Source of the DNA: Bolinopsis microptera
Taxonomy: Eukaryota; Ctenophora; Tentaculata; Lobata; Bolinopsidae
DNA: 64,000 bases
Direction of reading: 5' to 3'
Assembly: GCF_026151205.1 (NCBI RefSeq)
Contig: NC_087079.1
Span: forward strand, 14,384,445-14,448,444
A model generated the notes under the pieces. The model worked only from the letters and a program-made list of their open reading frames with translations, made no database searches and was not told the origin of the DNA. Positions 1-11,689 of this stretch are shown piece after piece (positions within the stretch are counted from its first letter, which is position 1; each line of letters starts with the position of its first letter). Made by a program: the position numbers and the translations under genes.

Positions 1-1610
1 GTACTCACACTATGGAAAAGCCGTTTGTATGTACTCAGTGTGATTATAAAGCCAGGCAGAGCGGTGCTCTTAAATCACACATGCGCACTCACACTGGCGA
101 GCGACCCTATAAATGTGAAAAGTGTGATTACTCAGCAGCCGTTAGATGCAGCTTGAAAATTCACATGCGCTCACACACCGCAGAGACACCATACAAGTGT
201 GATCGGTGTGATTATCAGTGTAAGCATAAATGTTCTCTTGTGACACACATCCGTACTCACACTGGCGAGAGACCCTTTCAGTGTGATAAGTGTGACTTTT
301 CGTGTTGTCAGAGAGGAGGTCTGACAATCCACAAGCGCACTCACACATTGGACAGACCATACAAATGTGAAGAGTGTGATTACCAGGCAGCACAGAAAGG
401 GTCTCTGGCTACTCATATTGCGTACTCCACTGGCGAGGAGACTTACCGTGCGAAATATTGTAACCACTCATTACCACTAAAGGACCTGAAGGTTCATTTG
501 CGCCGACACACGCAGAAAGACCGTACAATGTGATCGGTGTGAGTATAAGCGAGAAACAGAACGGGAATCTAACAGACATGCTTACTCCACAGGAGAGAAA
601 CCATTTTCGGTGTTAAAAAACTGAAAAGTGTGATTATTCAGCAGCTACTGCATCAGCGATAAAATCACACGAAGCCACTCACTCCGGAGAGGAAACCGTT
701 CAAGTACTATTGTGCGATTATACGGCTCTAAGCAAGTAGTGCCTTGATTCACACATGAGTAATCACACCAGTGAACGAACTTATGTGGGATTTATCTGTG
801 ACTTGTCAACTAAATCTAAGAATTAACTAAAAGAACATCGTAACTAACACACGGGGTGAGGGCCGTACCCTTGAGATCAATGTAGCTTCTCTGCAAGAGG
901 TAGGTGGAAGGTTCATGGTTCATAACGCACGCACACTAAAGAAAAAACCTTTCAAGTGTGATGAGTGTGATTACAGAGGGAGTACTCTAAGTAGAGTAAA
1001 GTACACAACTCACACATACCATCTTGCGGACCCTACAAGTGTGATAAGTGTGGGTATCCGACCAAGCTAAAATGCTATCTGAATGAGCATATGTTTATTC
1101 CACTCTGGGAAAAGGACCCACCACTGTGATAAAGTTCCTGACAGTGCCTTACTAAAAGCAGATTGAAGATGAAGCACGGTCTCACAGCGGGGGTCCGTCC
1201 ACAAGTGTAATCAGTGGATTACCGATTCCAAAAACTAGATCTGATATGCTAATCACAGAGATTCTCATCGCGGGGAGCAGCGGTATACTTGTGACACGTT
1301 GTAACTCGCAAGCATCAACCAATGGGAGCTTGACACGTCACAAACGTACACAACACCGGAGAGAGACCTTTAACCTCAAGTTCTCAGTGTAACTACCAGA
1401 GGGAGTGATACGGGGGCAGTTAGCGAATTCATATGCCCATAACACATTCGGACGAGAGGCCGTTTGGATCGCGAACATTGTGATGTACAGCGCCAAAGTG
1501 AGAGAAGTTAAACATCATCAGTCGAGAGTTTACATCAGATCACGTGATACAAATTTTTCTCGTGGTAAGTTCGAAGCGTGTTTTTAGTTTCTTACTATAG
1601 TTTGATTTTA
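1..1610 (+). pseudogene. Partial, frame-broken second copy of the C2H2 zinc-finger gene
   Basis: Matches 18305-19910 along its whole length. It enters at finger 6 of the intact gene (start of the KPFVC finger), so the 5' part lies outside the window. The first ~415 bases differ from the intact copy at only about two positions and read as open zinc fingers. From about 415 onward, single-base insertions and deletions appear every 10-30 bases, breaking the frame repeatedly; the open frame ends at 533. The remainder still shows ghost TGTGAT..TGTGA finger codons. A true pseudogene should decay evenly, so the sharp change at ~415 suggests unpolished long-read sequence or a misassembled haplotype as much as biological decay. 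Confidence 0.85.
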
Positions 1611-3760
1611 TATTAGTAGTCAAAAGTTTCAGCTATCTTTCTTTCTTTTTTAATCAAGAATTTACAGTAAGGATTGCAAGTTTCACAAACACTATTCAAA
1701 AATATCCTTCCATTCTCCCCGCTCTATATACACTAACTATTATTTGACGGAATATACCAGCAGGAGGAGCGAAGACAGAGAAGAACAGTAAAACGTAAGG
1801 ATAAAGTAGAGATAAAGATATCTGGTAGTTTGCTTTCGAATGCATTCTCAAAGATTACTTTTAAGTTAGCGTTTGAAAACTTGGGATTGAACTGTAGGTC
1901 ACTTCAGTCAACATACATTTAAATTGTTTTAATTGGATTCGCTCTTCTGTAAAATCTGAATTTTGGGCCCCTCCCACTTTTTACTTATACCTTTATTTTA
2001 ACCCGTATGTTTAATTTTATCTATAATTGTTTCATTGACAGTTTCCCTTTGACTTAGTTTGGCAGTTTGCATGATATTCAACATAATAATTGCCAAAACA
2101 AAAGAGTTTAAAGAAAAAATAAACTAATAATGAGACACCCCAAGAAACCACACAACAAAAGTAAATTTGTTTAGATTATAAAATTGTTATAAATAAGTTA
2201 TAATATGTCATAAATATGTCATAAATATGTTAAAAATTACTGTTATAACTTGTTATAAAAATATGTTATAAATGTGTTATTAAATGTGTTATAAATATGT
2301 TATAAAATATGTTATAAAATATGTTATAATTATAAACCTGTTCGTCCTCTCCTCGGCACAAGCGGCTGTCTATCACAGAGCCAAGTTTTACTGATACAAG
2401 TACCGTCATTACACTTCCACTCTAACAGATTGCATTAGCAAGGCCTGAAGGGGAGGTGTTACAGAGGTGTACAGAGGTGTTACAGAGGTGTTATAGAGGT
2501 GTTACAGAGGTGTAACTAAGAAGGTGTTATAGAGGTGTTACAGAGTGTGACAGATGTGTTACAGAGGTGTTACAGGGTGTTACAGAGGTGTTACAAAGTG
2601 TTACAGAGGTGTTATAGAGGTGTTACAGAGGTGTTATAGAGGTGATATAGAGGTGTTAAGAGGTGTTACAATGTGTTACAGATGTGTTACGAGGTGTTAC
2701 AGATGGGAAGTGTAGTATGTCAGTTACAAAACACGGGCAGAAGTAAGAAAAGTAGGAGTCAGGCAAGGTTTTCAACATGATAAAACTTATTCGATTTTCT
2801 ACTGATGGCACCATAAATCCTTCTACTTCTTTTATTGGTGATGTAACGAGTGACATAACTGTCAAACAATTGCAGAATAAAAATAGACTTTCCTGGGATA
2901 ATAAACTCAATGCCAGGAAAATCATCAATCACTTATAAATAAGTTCACGTTTCCCTCAGGACTTTTAACACTTAGTTAGTTTGTTACTCACCCACTCTGG
3001 GACACGTTTTCACACCGTAGTTAGTTTGTTACTCACCACTCTGGGAAACGGTTTTAACACGTAGTTAGTTTGATACCTCACCACTTCTGGTGGGACACGT
3101 TTTAACACGTTAGCTCTTTTTGTTAAACACCACTTGGGGCAGTTTTAACACGTAGTTGTTTGTATCACCACTCTGGGACACTTCTTTCGTCGTCCCCCAA
3201 CTCACACTCCTGTACCGTTACTTCAGCCTAGCTGGGAGACACACTCCTGTTCTGTACACTTGTACCTGTTGTTCAGGGGAGATCAGGGCTGGTAATATTT
3301 ATATTACTGTGAGAGTAATAGCTGGAGCAGTAGAGAAGAGACTTAACTGAAGACAAGAATTTAAAGGCTGATAAGCCTTCACAAACAATCGGATGATGTC
3401 GATTAAACCAAGTAGTATTAAACAAAAATTAGGTATCTCAACGTGATACCTAATATTCGGGGGCGCTATTATGGATTAGATTCGCGACCTTCCGCGTAGT
3501 ATCATAAACGTAACTTCAAGTAAAGCTAGGTTATAATGTAGTTAAAGTAACTAAACGTACCCATTTACAAATCATTAGAGGAGCTGCAACACTCTCAGCC
3601 TCCTATCAAGACAGTTCGGTTGCCATCACAGAGTGAGGTACTGTCAATACCACTCACTCCGAAGAGAACTGGGAACTGGAGCACCAGGCCGCAGTCAGCC
3701 TGGTTAGAAAAACAGTCGTCAAATATTGTGATAGATAGCGGCTATAAGTATAGGTAGGTA
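1611..3760. repeat. Noisy duplicate of LRP5/6 exons 31-29 and their introns
   Basis: Co-linear with 19911-22420. It holds ghosts of three LDLa exons on the minus strand: about 2340-2450 (exon 31), 3165-3275 (exon 30) and 3555-3710 (exon 29), each with many one-base indels. The tandem arrays flanking exon 31 (TTATAAATATG type at 2180-2330 and TTACAGAGGTG type at 2455-2700) are also present, the second much longer than in the main copy. The 614-bp hAT-like insertion of the main copy is missing. Homology stops near 3750. Not a usable coding copy. Confidence 0.85.
3279..3286. other. Empty target site of the hAT-like element
   Basis: The octamer GAGATCAG occurs once here. In the main copy it flanks the inserted element on both sides (21315-21322 and 21937-21944). 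Confidence 0.85.
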
Positions 3761-5480
3761 AATAAAATTAGGTAATTTTAGCGGACACGCCAGCAAAATC
3801 TCTAAAAATATGTGTTTCTAGATCCAAAACGCGCTATCGAAAGAAGCTATAATAGGCGAAACGTCAGCAATAACTTGTGTTATCAGAGACGATTTTAAAG
3901 CTCAATCTCAATTGTACCTTCAAATGGATAACCCTTGATAAGGGCAAGTTTGTCATACGTTGTAGTACATAAGACCCAAGTAAAATGTAAATAGTTATAT
4001 TGGAATGTTTTCCATACTTTCAATTTGCCCTATATATCTATCGATATAAAAACTTTTTAAATTTTAGCAACATAAGTGATAGAATTGACGTAAAATAATA
4101 GTCTAGGACAGATAAAACTCCGATCGATGATATTTTGACGAAAGGGAGTAAGTTAGCTTTAGTTAGTGAATGATTATTCAAATTGCAAATCGAAAAGTAC
4201 GTAACAACATACAATTTCATTGACTGATTTTACTCGTCTAAAATTTCTTCGAAGTAGCGCGCGCGCTTCTTCTCGAATATGGCAAGTGCTACGAAGTAGC
4301 GCGCGCCCAGCCAGACCATTAATAATTGTCAACAATTTATGAAAGGAGGAGAGTTGAAACTTATGTTTAAAACTGAAAAAAATGAAGCTTGACATACGTT
4401 GTAGGACCGCCGGCGCACGAGTGTGCGGCTCCCCTAGCCTGTATCGTTAAAACGATACCATAGTGAACCGACCGTGTGGGTCAGGACGTTTGATATGAAT
4501 ACATGGTTGTAGGTAAATATTAATTGACGATGTCAATTCTTCGCAGCCGACGAGGCGCACCAGTAGCGCATCGCGATCGCAAATACCAAAGGCCGTATGG
4601 GAATAGTTTGTATCACGTTGGACCCCCACGGTTGTTTCACTATGGTGGGTTTCTACGATTAAGGAGGAGCGCGTACTTGTGCGCCAGCGGGTCATAAACG
4701 TATGACAAATAAATTAACGGGTGATACTCGTAAAAATATTTGTTCCAATTATAGGACCGTCGACGGTCCAAATCGGCGGCACGCGTCTGGTAGGTTTTAA
4801 ACTTGACCATTGTTAATGATCTGGCCCGGGCGCGGCGGCTACTTCGTTAGCACTTGCCATCGGGCCAACATTTCGACGAAGAAAGCGGCGTCGCTACTTC
4901 GGAAAAAAATTTAGACGGTAAGTAAATCCGTCAGCTGTAAACATACAACAATAAGTAGCCAAATATATTCCACATAGCCATGGAAGCATGAGGCCTACGC
5001 GCGCGGCGGGGGACGCAGCTACTGCAGTACAGTCAAGCGAAAGGGCTTTGGTTAGAGAGCATGCAAGATTATATAAACAATAAATAGATCAAACAAAAAT
5101 GCAAAATATTCAATTTTGGTGATTGACCTACTGATATAACTTTGATTGACGATGTCAATCCGTCGAGATCGTTGCTCTGCGAAGCGAAGCAAGAATGCGG
5201 CGCGTTGAAGTCCTCCAAATATAACTTGATTCACGATGTCAATCTTTCCCAGCTCGGCGAGGCCCAGTGGTGCCAAGTGCATTTTGCCGATCTAAGTTGT
5301 ATCACGTGGTGACCCCACTGTCGCTTCACCCCTGTAGAGTTTCAACGATACAGGCGGGTCATACAACGTATGACTTAATTGACGATGTCAATTCATGGCA
5401 GCTCGGCGCGGCACAGTAGCGCATCTCGCCGATCTAGCCAGGAATTGATGAATTCCAGCAAGATACGCGCCAAAAGACGC
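3761..5480. repeat. Cluster of GC-rich palindromic interspersed repeats
   Basis: No gene is seen. From about 3950 the AT-rich background is interrupted by GC-rich blocks that recur at 14210-14800, 31450-31530 and 57500-57965. Recurrent elements are the inverted repeat ATTGAC-gat-GTCAAT (about 4515, 5145, 5378; variants near 5228), a downstream block such as CAGCTCGGCGAGGC followed by CAGTAGCGCATC, and GTAGCGCGCGC blocks near TTCTTCTCGAA. The stretch near 4720-4795 (TGATACTCGTAAAAATATTT, GGACCGTCGACGGTCC, GGTAGGTTTTAAAC) has an inverted relative at 14535-14620. This looks like a non-autonomous repeat family; I cannot assign it to a superfamily. Confidence 0.6.
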
Positions 5481-6461
5481 GCAGTTGCGGAGTGATGTCA
5501 ACGATTACTTTACACACTAATATCATTATAATTTGGCGTGACCGGGAAGAAAAACACGTGTAATAGTAGAAATTACTAAGCAAGAAGTATACTTTTACAG
5601 GATTGACTTCGTGTAAACTTTCAAGACGCTAATCACATTCGACTAAAAGAATGTGTTAAAGATTCATGATATTTTTGAAATAGACCATTGATAACTGTTT
5701 TTTAATCACAAAGTTAGTGCAATTTCAAGTGGAAAAAGGTGGTAGACATATCACAAAATGTATATGTATGTTAACTTTCATATTCTAATAACTTGATTAC
5801 ATACTTTAAAGAGAACAAACAGTACATGATGGAGTCATTCGTAAATTATTGACAAATAGATTTACGAGAAATACACAAATCGCTCACCATGTTTCTAGCT
5901 TTGAATTAACCCGGCGACCCTAGGCTTTGTGTTCTCAAACAAAGTCGTTATATTAATATGAGACTTCAGTTAATTTTAATAATATTCAATTAATACGTGT
6001 ATGAAAACCTAAAACGGGGTCCCAGGTAATACGACTCAATCAATTAGATATTTCAAAGATTTCGATACAAGAGATACATCTCTTACTAGCTATGTATTTT
6101 CGTATAATACAGAATGACATTAACTGCGGAGCACCGTACTAAGTTTCACAACAAGGTCTATACTAAACATGCGAAGATGATTTATCTTCGCATATATATA
6201 CTAACACATAACATACTTTAACACGTACTCTAAGTTGTCCTTAGTGACTATTTAAAATCCAAACCCAAACTAGAGTGTAGAGCGTATGTTGAAAACCCTA
6301 ATCCGTACGAGAAATTAGACCAACATCCTTATTTGGTCATACCACCTGGCTATTATAAAGAGGTTCATAAAACCAAAATATATCCAAATAAATGTTGATC
6401 AATTAGGCTTAATAATAATATAATTGACGTTCATAAGGCTCAATAACAACCAAACAATTTT
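5481..6461. other. AT-rich stretch, no gene seen
   Basis: No convincing open frame. A small perfect hairpin lies at 6169-6193 (ATGCGAAGAT, five-base loop, ATCTTCGCAT). Confidence 0.5.
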
Positions 6462-7641
6462 TCAAGTTCCAACTTGAATTGCTCCAAGAGTTTGTTGTCC
6501 TATTCTTGCTACAAAGAGACTTCTTCGCTCTAGAGGTAGGTCTTCATCAAACAAGGATAGTGGGACAAGCTCTCCAGTCAGGTACCATGTGTGCCTGTTG
6601 AGGACTATCGTGGTGATGGCTGATACTCTGTCCACACTCTTGTACTTCTGAAGACTCTGTAAGAAACGGATGTCGTCGGAGGCTGCAGATTCAAGGAAAG
6701 AAGCGCTGAACCAAGCTCTCAAGTAAACGAAGACAACAAAGTGAAAACATTTCTCTTCTTCGTCCAGTGAAATGGTATCTATCATAATGTAGAAGCTGGA
6801 GCTGAACACCGTCCACCATGCCATCTACATTGTAGATGGCATGGTGGACGGTGGTCAGCTCCAGGTCTTTGTATCTGGAAGACGTATCCTTTCTTCATAT
6901 CTATGCTTTCTCCATGGATTAGTTAAGCAAGCTCTAGGAATTCCTTGTAATTTCCTGGGCTGGTTGTTGAGTTGGTGGATGTGATTAATAAAGGATAGAA
7001 GGTCTCCTACTATATATACACGTCGTTCCTGTAGCAAGTAAGGATATCGGTAAGGACGATGTTCTGCAGATCGAAATCTTCCCAGGAGGTCTTCTTGATC
7101 TTCAAAAGGGTTATTTCGAGTGATGTTGTGTCACCGAACAGTTGCTTGTAGGGAGATCCTCTTACAAGCTCCGCCTCCAGGACCTGATGTCTGCAGGCCA
7201 TCCAGAGGATCTGTCGATGAGGAATTGCTGAAGAATAGTACATGCTTTTTTGTGAACTCCAATATTGGATGATGTCGTATCAAATCCAACGGCTATTATT
7301 TTATCTGCTAGGCTCTGGTCGTCGAGCATCTTCTCCACTTTGTCTGCTTCGTCCTAGTCCCTCGTCTTACAGATTGCGAGTATCTTGTTCTCTTCATCTT
7401 GTACTAAGGCCACAGCCAGTCTGTTCACTTTCCTAAATCCTTCGAGGTCTGCTAGGAGTTTTCCGTCGAAATTTATCTGTCTGACATTGGACGTAAAGTC
7501 TTTTTTGATCTTTGCTGCTTGCTTTGATTGGACTGAGGCTCTGTGACGACGTGCAGTGGACTCTGTGAGAGATAACAGCCTCATATTATATCCCCGTGTC
7601 GTCACCGAGCAGTGAAATGCAGTGTCTCCTCGAACCGTCAC
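6462..7641 (-). pseudogene. Degenerate transposase-like gene (mobile-element relic)
   Basis: Read on the minus strand from 7641 to 6462, four open pieces in shifting frames (7641-7354, 7243-7010, 7037-6855, 6824-6462) follow each other like one broken protein. Successive pieces contain DLEGFRKVNRLAVALVQDEE, then ILWMACRHQVLEAELVRG with QLFGDTTSLEITLLK, then LLSFINHIHQLNNQPRKLQG, then NRHTWYLTGELVPLSLFDED. The ACRH(H/Q)..E / FG.TTS..I.L.K and H.WYLT.ELV.L.LFD patterns resemble transposase-like proteins scattered in many invertebrate genomes; that resemblance is from memory and the superfamily is not certain. At least two frame breaks make it non-functional. Confidence 0.5.
6796..6864. repeat. 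Near-perfect 34-bp inverted repeat, one-base spacer
   Basis: Left arm 6796-6829, right arm 6831-6864, one mismatch. It lies at the break between the last two open pieces of the transposase relic, so an inverted duplication of about 34 bp seems to have broken that frame. Confidence 0.85.
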
Positions 7642-8911
7642 TGAGGGAAAGAAAATAAGGTACTACGTATGAAAATGAGAGAAAATTCTATCAGTATCAT
7701 GAGATTACCAAGGATATGACAGTAAATTATTCACAAATCTGATTTATTTTTAATTAACGATGAACAGCAAGAAGGCTTTTAGTTTTAATAACCAGGGTTT
7801 TAGCCAGGCAGGATAGTAATATAGTGAATACCTGATTTTGAGAGATACAATTACAGCCAAGACTGATGGCAAAACGAAAGAACTCCGCAAATTTCTGACC
7901 AAAAATATATCGTCTCCTGAAAATTAAGTGTGCGTTTAGAATTTAATTTTATATAAAACCCATTCATTAAGGCTTCTAGCATAGCCGTTCTGTTTAGCGT
8001 AAAAATCGATTGGGATTTTAATAGCTAAGTCTAATAATATCCCAGTTACGTGGGATGAATTGCATGGATAAAAATTGTCCTATTTACTCTTATTACAATC
8101 TAGCGATTGTAAAAGTGTGTGGCTATATAAATATTGATATTGATTGATCCATGTCACGTGTCATTTGCACATAATATGATCTCTTAAAACTATTAATACT
8201 ACCGTCTGCACTTGACAATTCACGTGACGTGCCTAAAAAATACCAAAGTCCCCCCCCCCCCCCCCCCCCCGGTTTTAGACTAATTTAACCAACTCGTAAC
8301 TTAAAGAACAGTGCACGCCAGTTAAGTAAACGATATCCCTCACCCTCTTTCTGTGTCTGTTGCGACGAGGAAGAGCAGTGGGTTTTGAAATGGTTAACGT
8401 TTTTACCGTAGAAGCTTGCTAAAAAATCGCTGGATAGAATGCTATCATGTCATAAACAGTTTGCAGTTAGTGATCAGCTATAATAATTAATAGTATGGTT
8501 CATTTTACAAGTCAAGTAAGTGGGTCCGGAACTATTTGGTGGCAAACTCTACGGTGGCGTCGTACAAAAACAGTCACTGATCATTAAACTTATCGGCTGG
8601 TTAAGTATAAAGTGTAACATATTTTACCAGCGCCTATCAGCACGCCAGTGATAACAGCCGGAATTAATAGAAGCGCGGACAGACTTACAAAAAATGCCGA
8701 CGGAAGTGTATTTTATATCAAACTTGTATATAATTCTGTCCGTGACTGCAGAGATCAGAGAACGTGATCTGAGCCGCGCGCACGTGCTAGTAGTATTAAA
8801 TATTTAAACTTAACGGTAATTACATTGGAGTGTGTAATGTTAAATGTGTGTAGGGAGTTGGCTCAGCTCCGAGGTGAGTGTACAGATTACAGATCTGAGT
8901 GACATACTAAC
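7642..8911. other. Non-coding stretch with a C21 run
   Basis: No gene recognised. The only landmark is an uninterrupted run of 21 C at 8250-8270. Confidence 0.5.
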
Positions 8912-9421
8912 TACCTTACAAGACATATTTATGGCGGCCTAATTTGCGACGACCGAAATTTTGGCGGTCCGAAAATATGGCGAAATTGAACAAAAACCGT
9001 CAAATTTCGGACGTCACAGAAAATAAGGGTATTTTTCATCATTTTTTGTGACAGTAAGCAGTAAGGAAATTTCTGAATTTCGGTAAAATCATGTTCAAAC
9101 TTAGTCTGTATTAAGACTGTAAGACTTTCATGTTAGCACATACATGTATTTTAATGCAAATTTAAACTATTGCTTGACATTCAATTCGTCATTGGTGTGG
9201 TGATAATTTGTATAATAAGATGCCAGAATTTATTTATTTATTTTACTTGATATTACTTTTTAGAAACAAAATAAAGCAGTGAAGGCACAGTCATTGAAAT
9301 AAGCTAAAAGATAATGCGACGGATTCTATTACGACGACCGAAATTTTGGCGGTCCGAAAATATGGCGAAATTTTCGGAAAACCGCCACATTTCGTACGTT
9401 ATAAATATGTCTTGTAAGGTA
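8912..9421. mobile_element. MITE with perfect terminal inverted repeats, TA-flanked (Tc1/mariner-like)
   Basis: The left terminus (8914-8932, CCTTACAAGACATATTTAT) is matched exactly in reverse complement by 9401-9419, and both ends are flanked by TA, as expected for a TA target duplication. Inside the ends, two near-identical blocks (about 8948-8990 and 9330-9375; shared core GACCGAAATTTTGGCGGTCC) sit in direct orientation. Length is about 510 bp with no transposase frame, so it must rely on an enzyme supplied in trans. The superfamily call rests only on the TA flanks. Confidence 0.8.
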
Positions 9422-10189
9422 TTCAATTTTAACTGTCATTTTCAAAGAATGTTCCATGGTTCCTCGAATTCACATGGTTTATGGGCCCAGTACTGAGCTT
9501 TCACAGTTCGTGTGGTAAGAATGTGGTAAAAAGTGGTAAAAAGTGGTGTTGCCTTGAGATCTAAGATGAGAAGTACGGACTCGTTTCGGGGGAAAAGTAC
9601 GTACTTGTACGCAACTTTAAAAAGTCCGACTCATACGACGTACGGTTCAGATAGAATTTTTTGTTTTTGAATTACGCATATATTAGTTCAAAGCAGAACA
9701 AAAAGCACTGCCGTGAAGAAAATGACAAGTTATGCGGGATAATATTACACTGCCTACAAGAAAACTAAAGCTCGTAGCTATCACATCATGTGATTTTGCT
9801 CTGATCCAGGCTAACTTCACTGTTGTGACATTTTATCTCTGTAGTATTTCGATCATGTGATAATCTGCACATGATCGAAATACTACGTAAGAATGTAAGT
9901 CGCTGTCGGCCAGATCCTATTTACTATCATAATTGCATAGAAACCTGCTACACAACATGAAGGCTTTGATTTGCTTCTAATTTAAGAGCTATAATGTGTA
10001 TGAGAAAAATCAACAAATTACTATGATAACAAATTTACGTGTTTACCTGAGTTATCTATATCGTTCGATATATCTCTGTTGTACTTCTTTACGCACGACT
10101 TGGTCACTGAAATTACTCTCGTCACCACAAGTCAGTTCAATCAGAATCACTTCTCTCTACAATGTCAGGTCTCTCGGATGTGTTGTAGA
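9422..10189. other. Non-coding stretch with a 19-bp perfect hairpin
   Basis: 9841-9859 (GTAGTATTTCGATCATGTG) is repeated in perfect inverse orientation at 9868-9886 around an eight-base loop. Nothing else is recognised. Confidence 0.6.
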
Positions 10190-10660
10190 TGTGTTGTAGA
10201 ACTGGGCAGGTATCGTGTCTTCGTCCCAGATCAGCATCCAGTCTTTCGCCCTCTCGAACGGCATCTCCTTCCTCAACTTCAGCTTATCATAGCTCCCATC
10301 CTCCAACTTGAACCGTAACGATTATTTGTCGAAGGGCGTGGAAAATGCGGAATTGTACGTCTTGAGTTGGTCTAGCAAGGCTCCAGCTATGACACGCAGA
10401 ACGTTGTCATGCCCCCAGTTGTATCTCTTGGAGTTTCTTGCTACACTACAGACACTAGACAGCCAGGATCTGGTTGATGTTACACGTCTTCCAAAAGTTT
10501 CCTGTGCTCGAATAGTTTCACAGCTTCATATATTAGCAGGGGTATTAGCCACATCCTTTTGTCGAGTTTAGATGGAATTTAAGGAGAGCTGGGCTCATCT
10601 TGTAGTTGTAGATGAGGTTGTTCCAATAAAGTCTAATTGCGTTGTGTCTCCCATGTCAAG
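10190..10660 (-). pseudogene. Fragment of a mobile-element protein with an internal stop
   Basis: The minus strand reads YNWGHDNVLRVIAGALLDQL, then a stop, then RKEMPFERAKDWMLIWDEDT. The first piece resembles the Y.WRH..VL motif found in host-scattered retroelement and transposon polyproteins. It is too short and broken to classify. Confidence 0.35.
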
Positions 10661-10684
10661 AACCTGCCCTGTACTACCTTGTTC

Positions 10685-10724
10685 ACCGAGGAGGACTCAT
10701 GTTTACATCTGAGTCCTCCTCGGT
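10685..10724. repeat. 15-bp perfect hairpin
   Basis: 10685-10699 (ACCGAGGAGGACTCA) pairs with 10710-10724 around a ten-base loop. Confidence 0.75.
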
Positions 10725-11689
10725 CTTTAGTTATTACTCCAAACAGCTCCTGGAAGTAGAGATCTCGCTCCCTAGCAGTCAGCTCCGTCGTATACGACCA
10801 TTTTGAGCTGTTATTGTAGGCTTGTTATATAAGGCTTCTATACATTTAGTGTTATCACTGTTCTTTAAGGCGTGTCCCTTTGATACCTGAAGAGACTTGT
10901 ATTAAACTAAATTGATAATTCATTGCGATTATAATCATGATAGAAACTTTGATGAACCTATTAATTATATTATAGTATTATAATTATTATATAGTGCAAT
11001 AAGAGTTTCTACCTTTTTAACCCTTCACTAAGCTAAAATGTATTAATTTAATCTGAAAATCACTTAAAATCTTACCTAAAAATTGCAGTCTAGCCTGATT
11101 GCGACATCATTAGAAGAGAGAAATAATTGAAATCCAATTCAGCAACAGACAAGAAACCATACTTCCTGCAAATTTGGTAGTTATTTTTTATTTGAAAATT
11201 CAATTAATCATTATATATATAAATCAAGCGTTACATTTCAGCCATGCAAAATTACAATGACATATTTTGATATACTAAATGATAAATGGTACTGCAATAT
11301 AAGTTGCTTAATGTTTGGCCGGATGACAACTTACGAGAAAAATAAACTTGATTAAATATAATAATTAATTCGGCTGAACCAACACATAGCAAGAGCCACA
11401 TTAACGTTGGGGCCGTCGTAAAAGTCATGTCAACCTAGGAAATTGTTTCAGAGTATTTCTCTGATTCTGTCGTGTTGATCATCATTTCACAATGCCTCAG
11501 CCGTACTAAAACACAACCTACGATTTGAAAGGGCTCCCGTATGTTTGTTTTATGTGGGCAACATCGTAGAATACACACGCTATACACTATGGTTTCAGAG
11601 CGGATACTAATCTCATGCTGCAGTGTTAATAAGCATGAAAGTACAAAAGGTAACAAAATCTTATCGACTACACAAATTCAGGTTATTAA
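10725..11689. other. AT-rich stretch, no gene seen
   Basis: No open frame or repeat structure stands out. Confidence 0.4.

Noticed and set aside
8250-8270. C21 run as a regulatory element
   Set aside because: Homopolymer G/C runs recur at 23567, 29410 and 29664 and vary easily. Nothing links this one to a gene.
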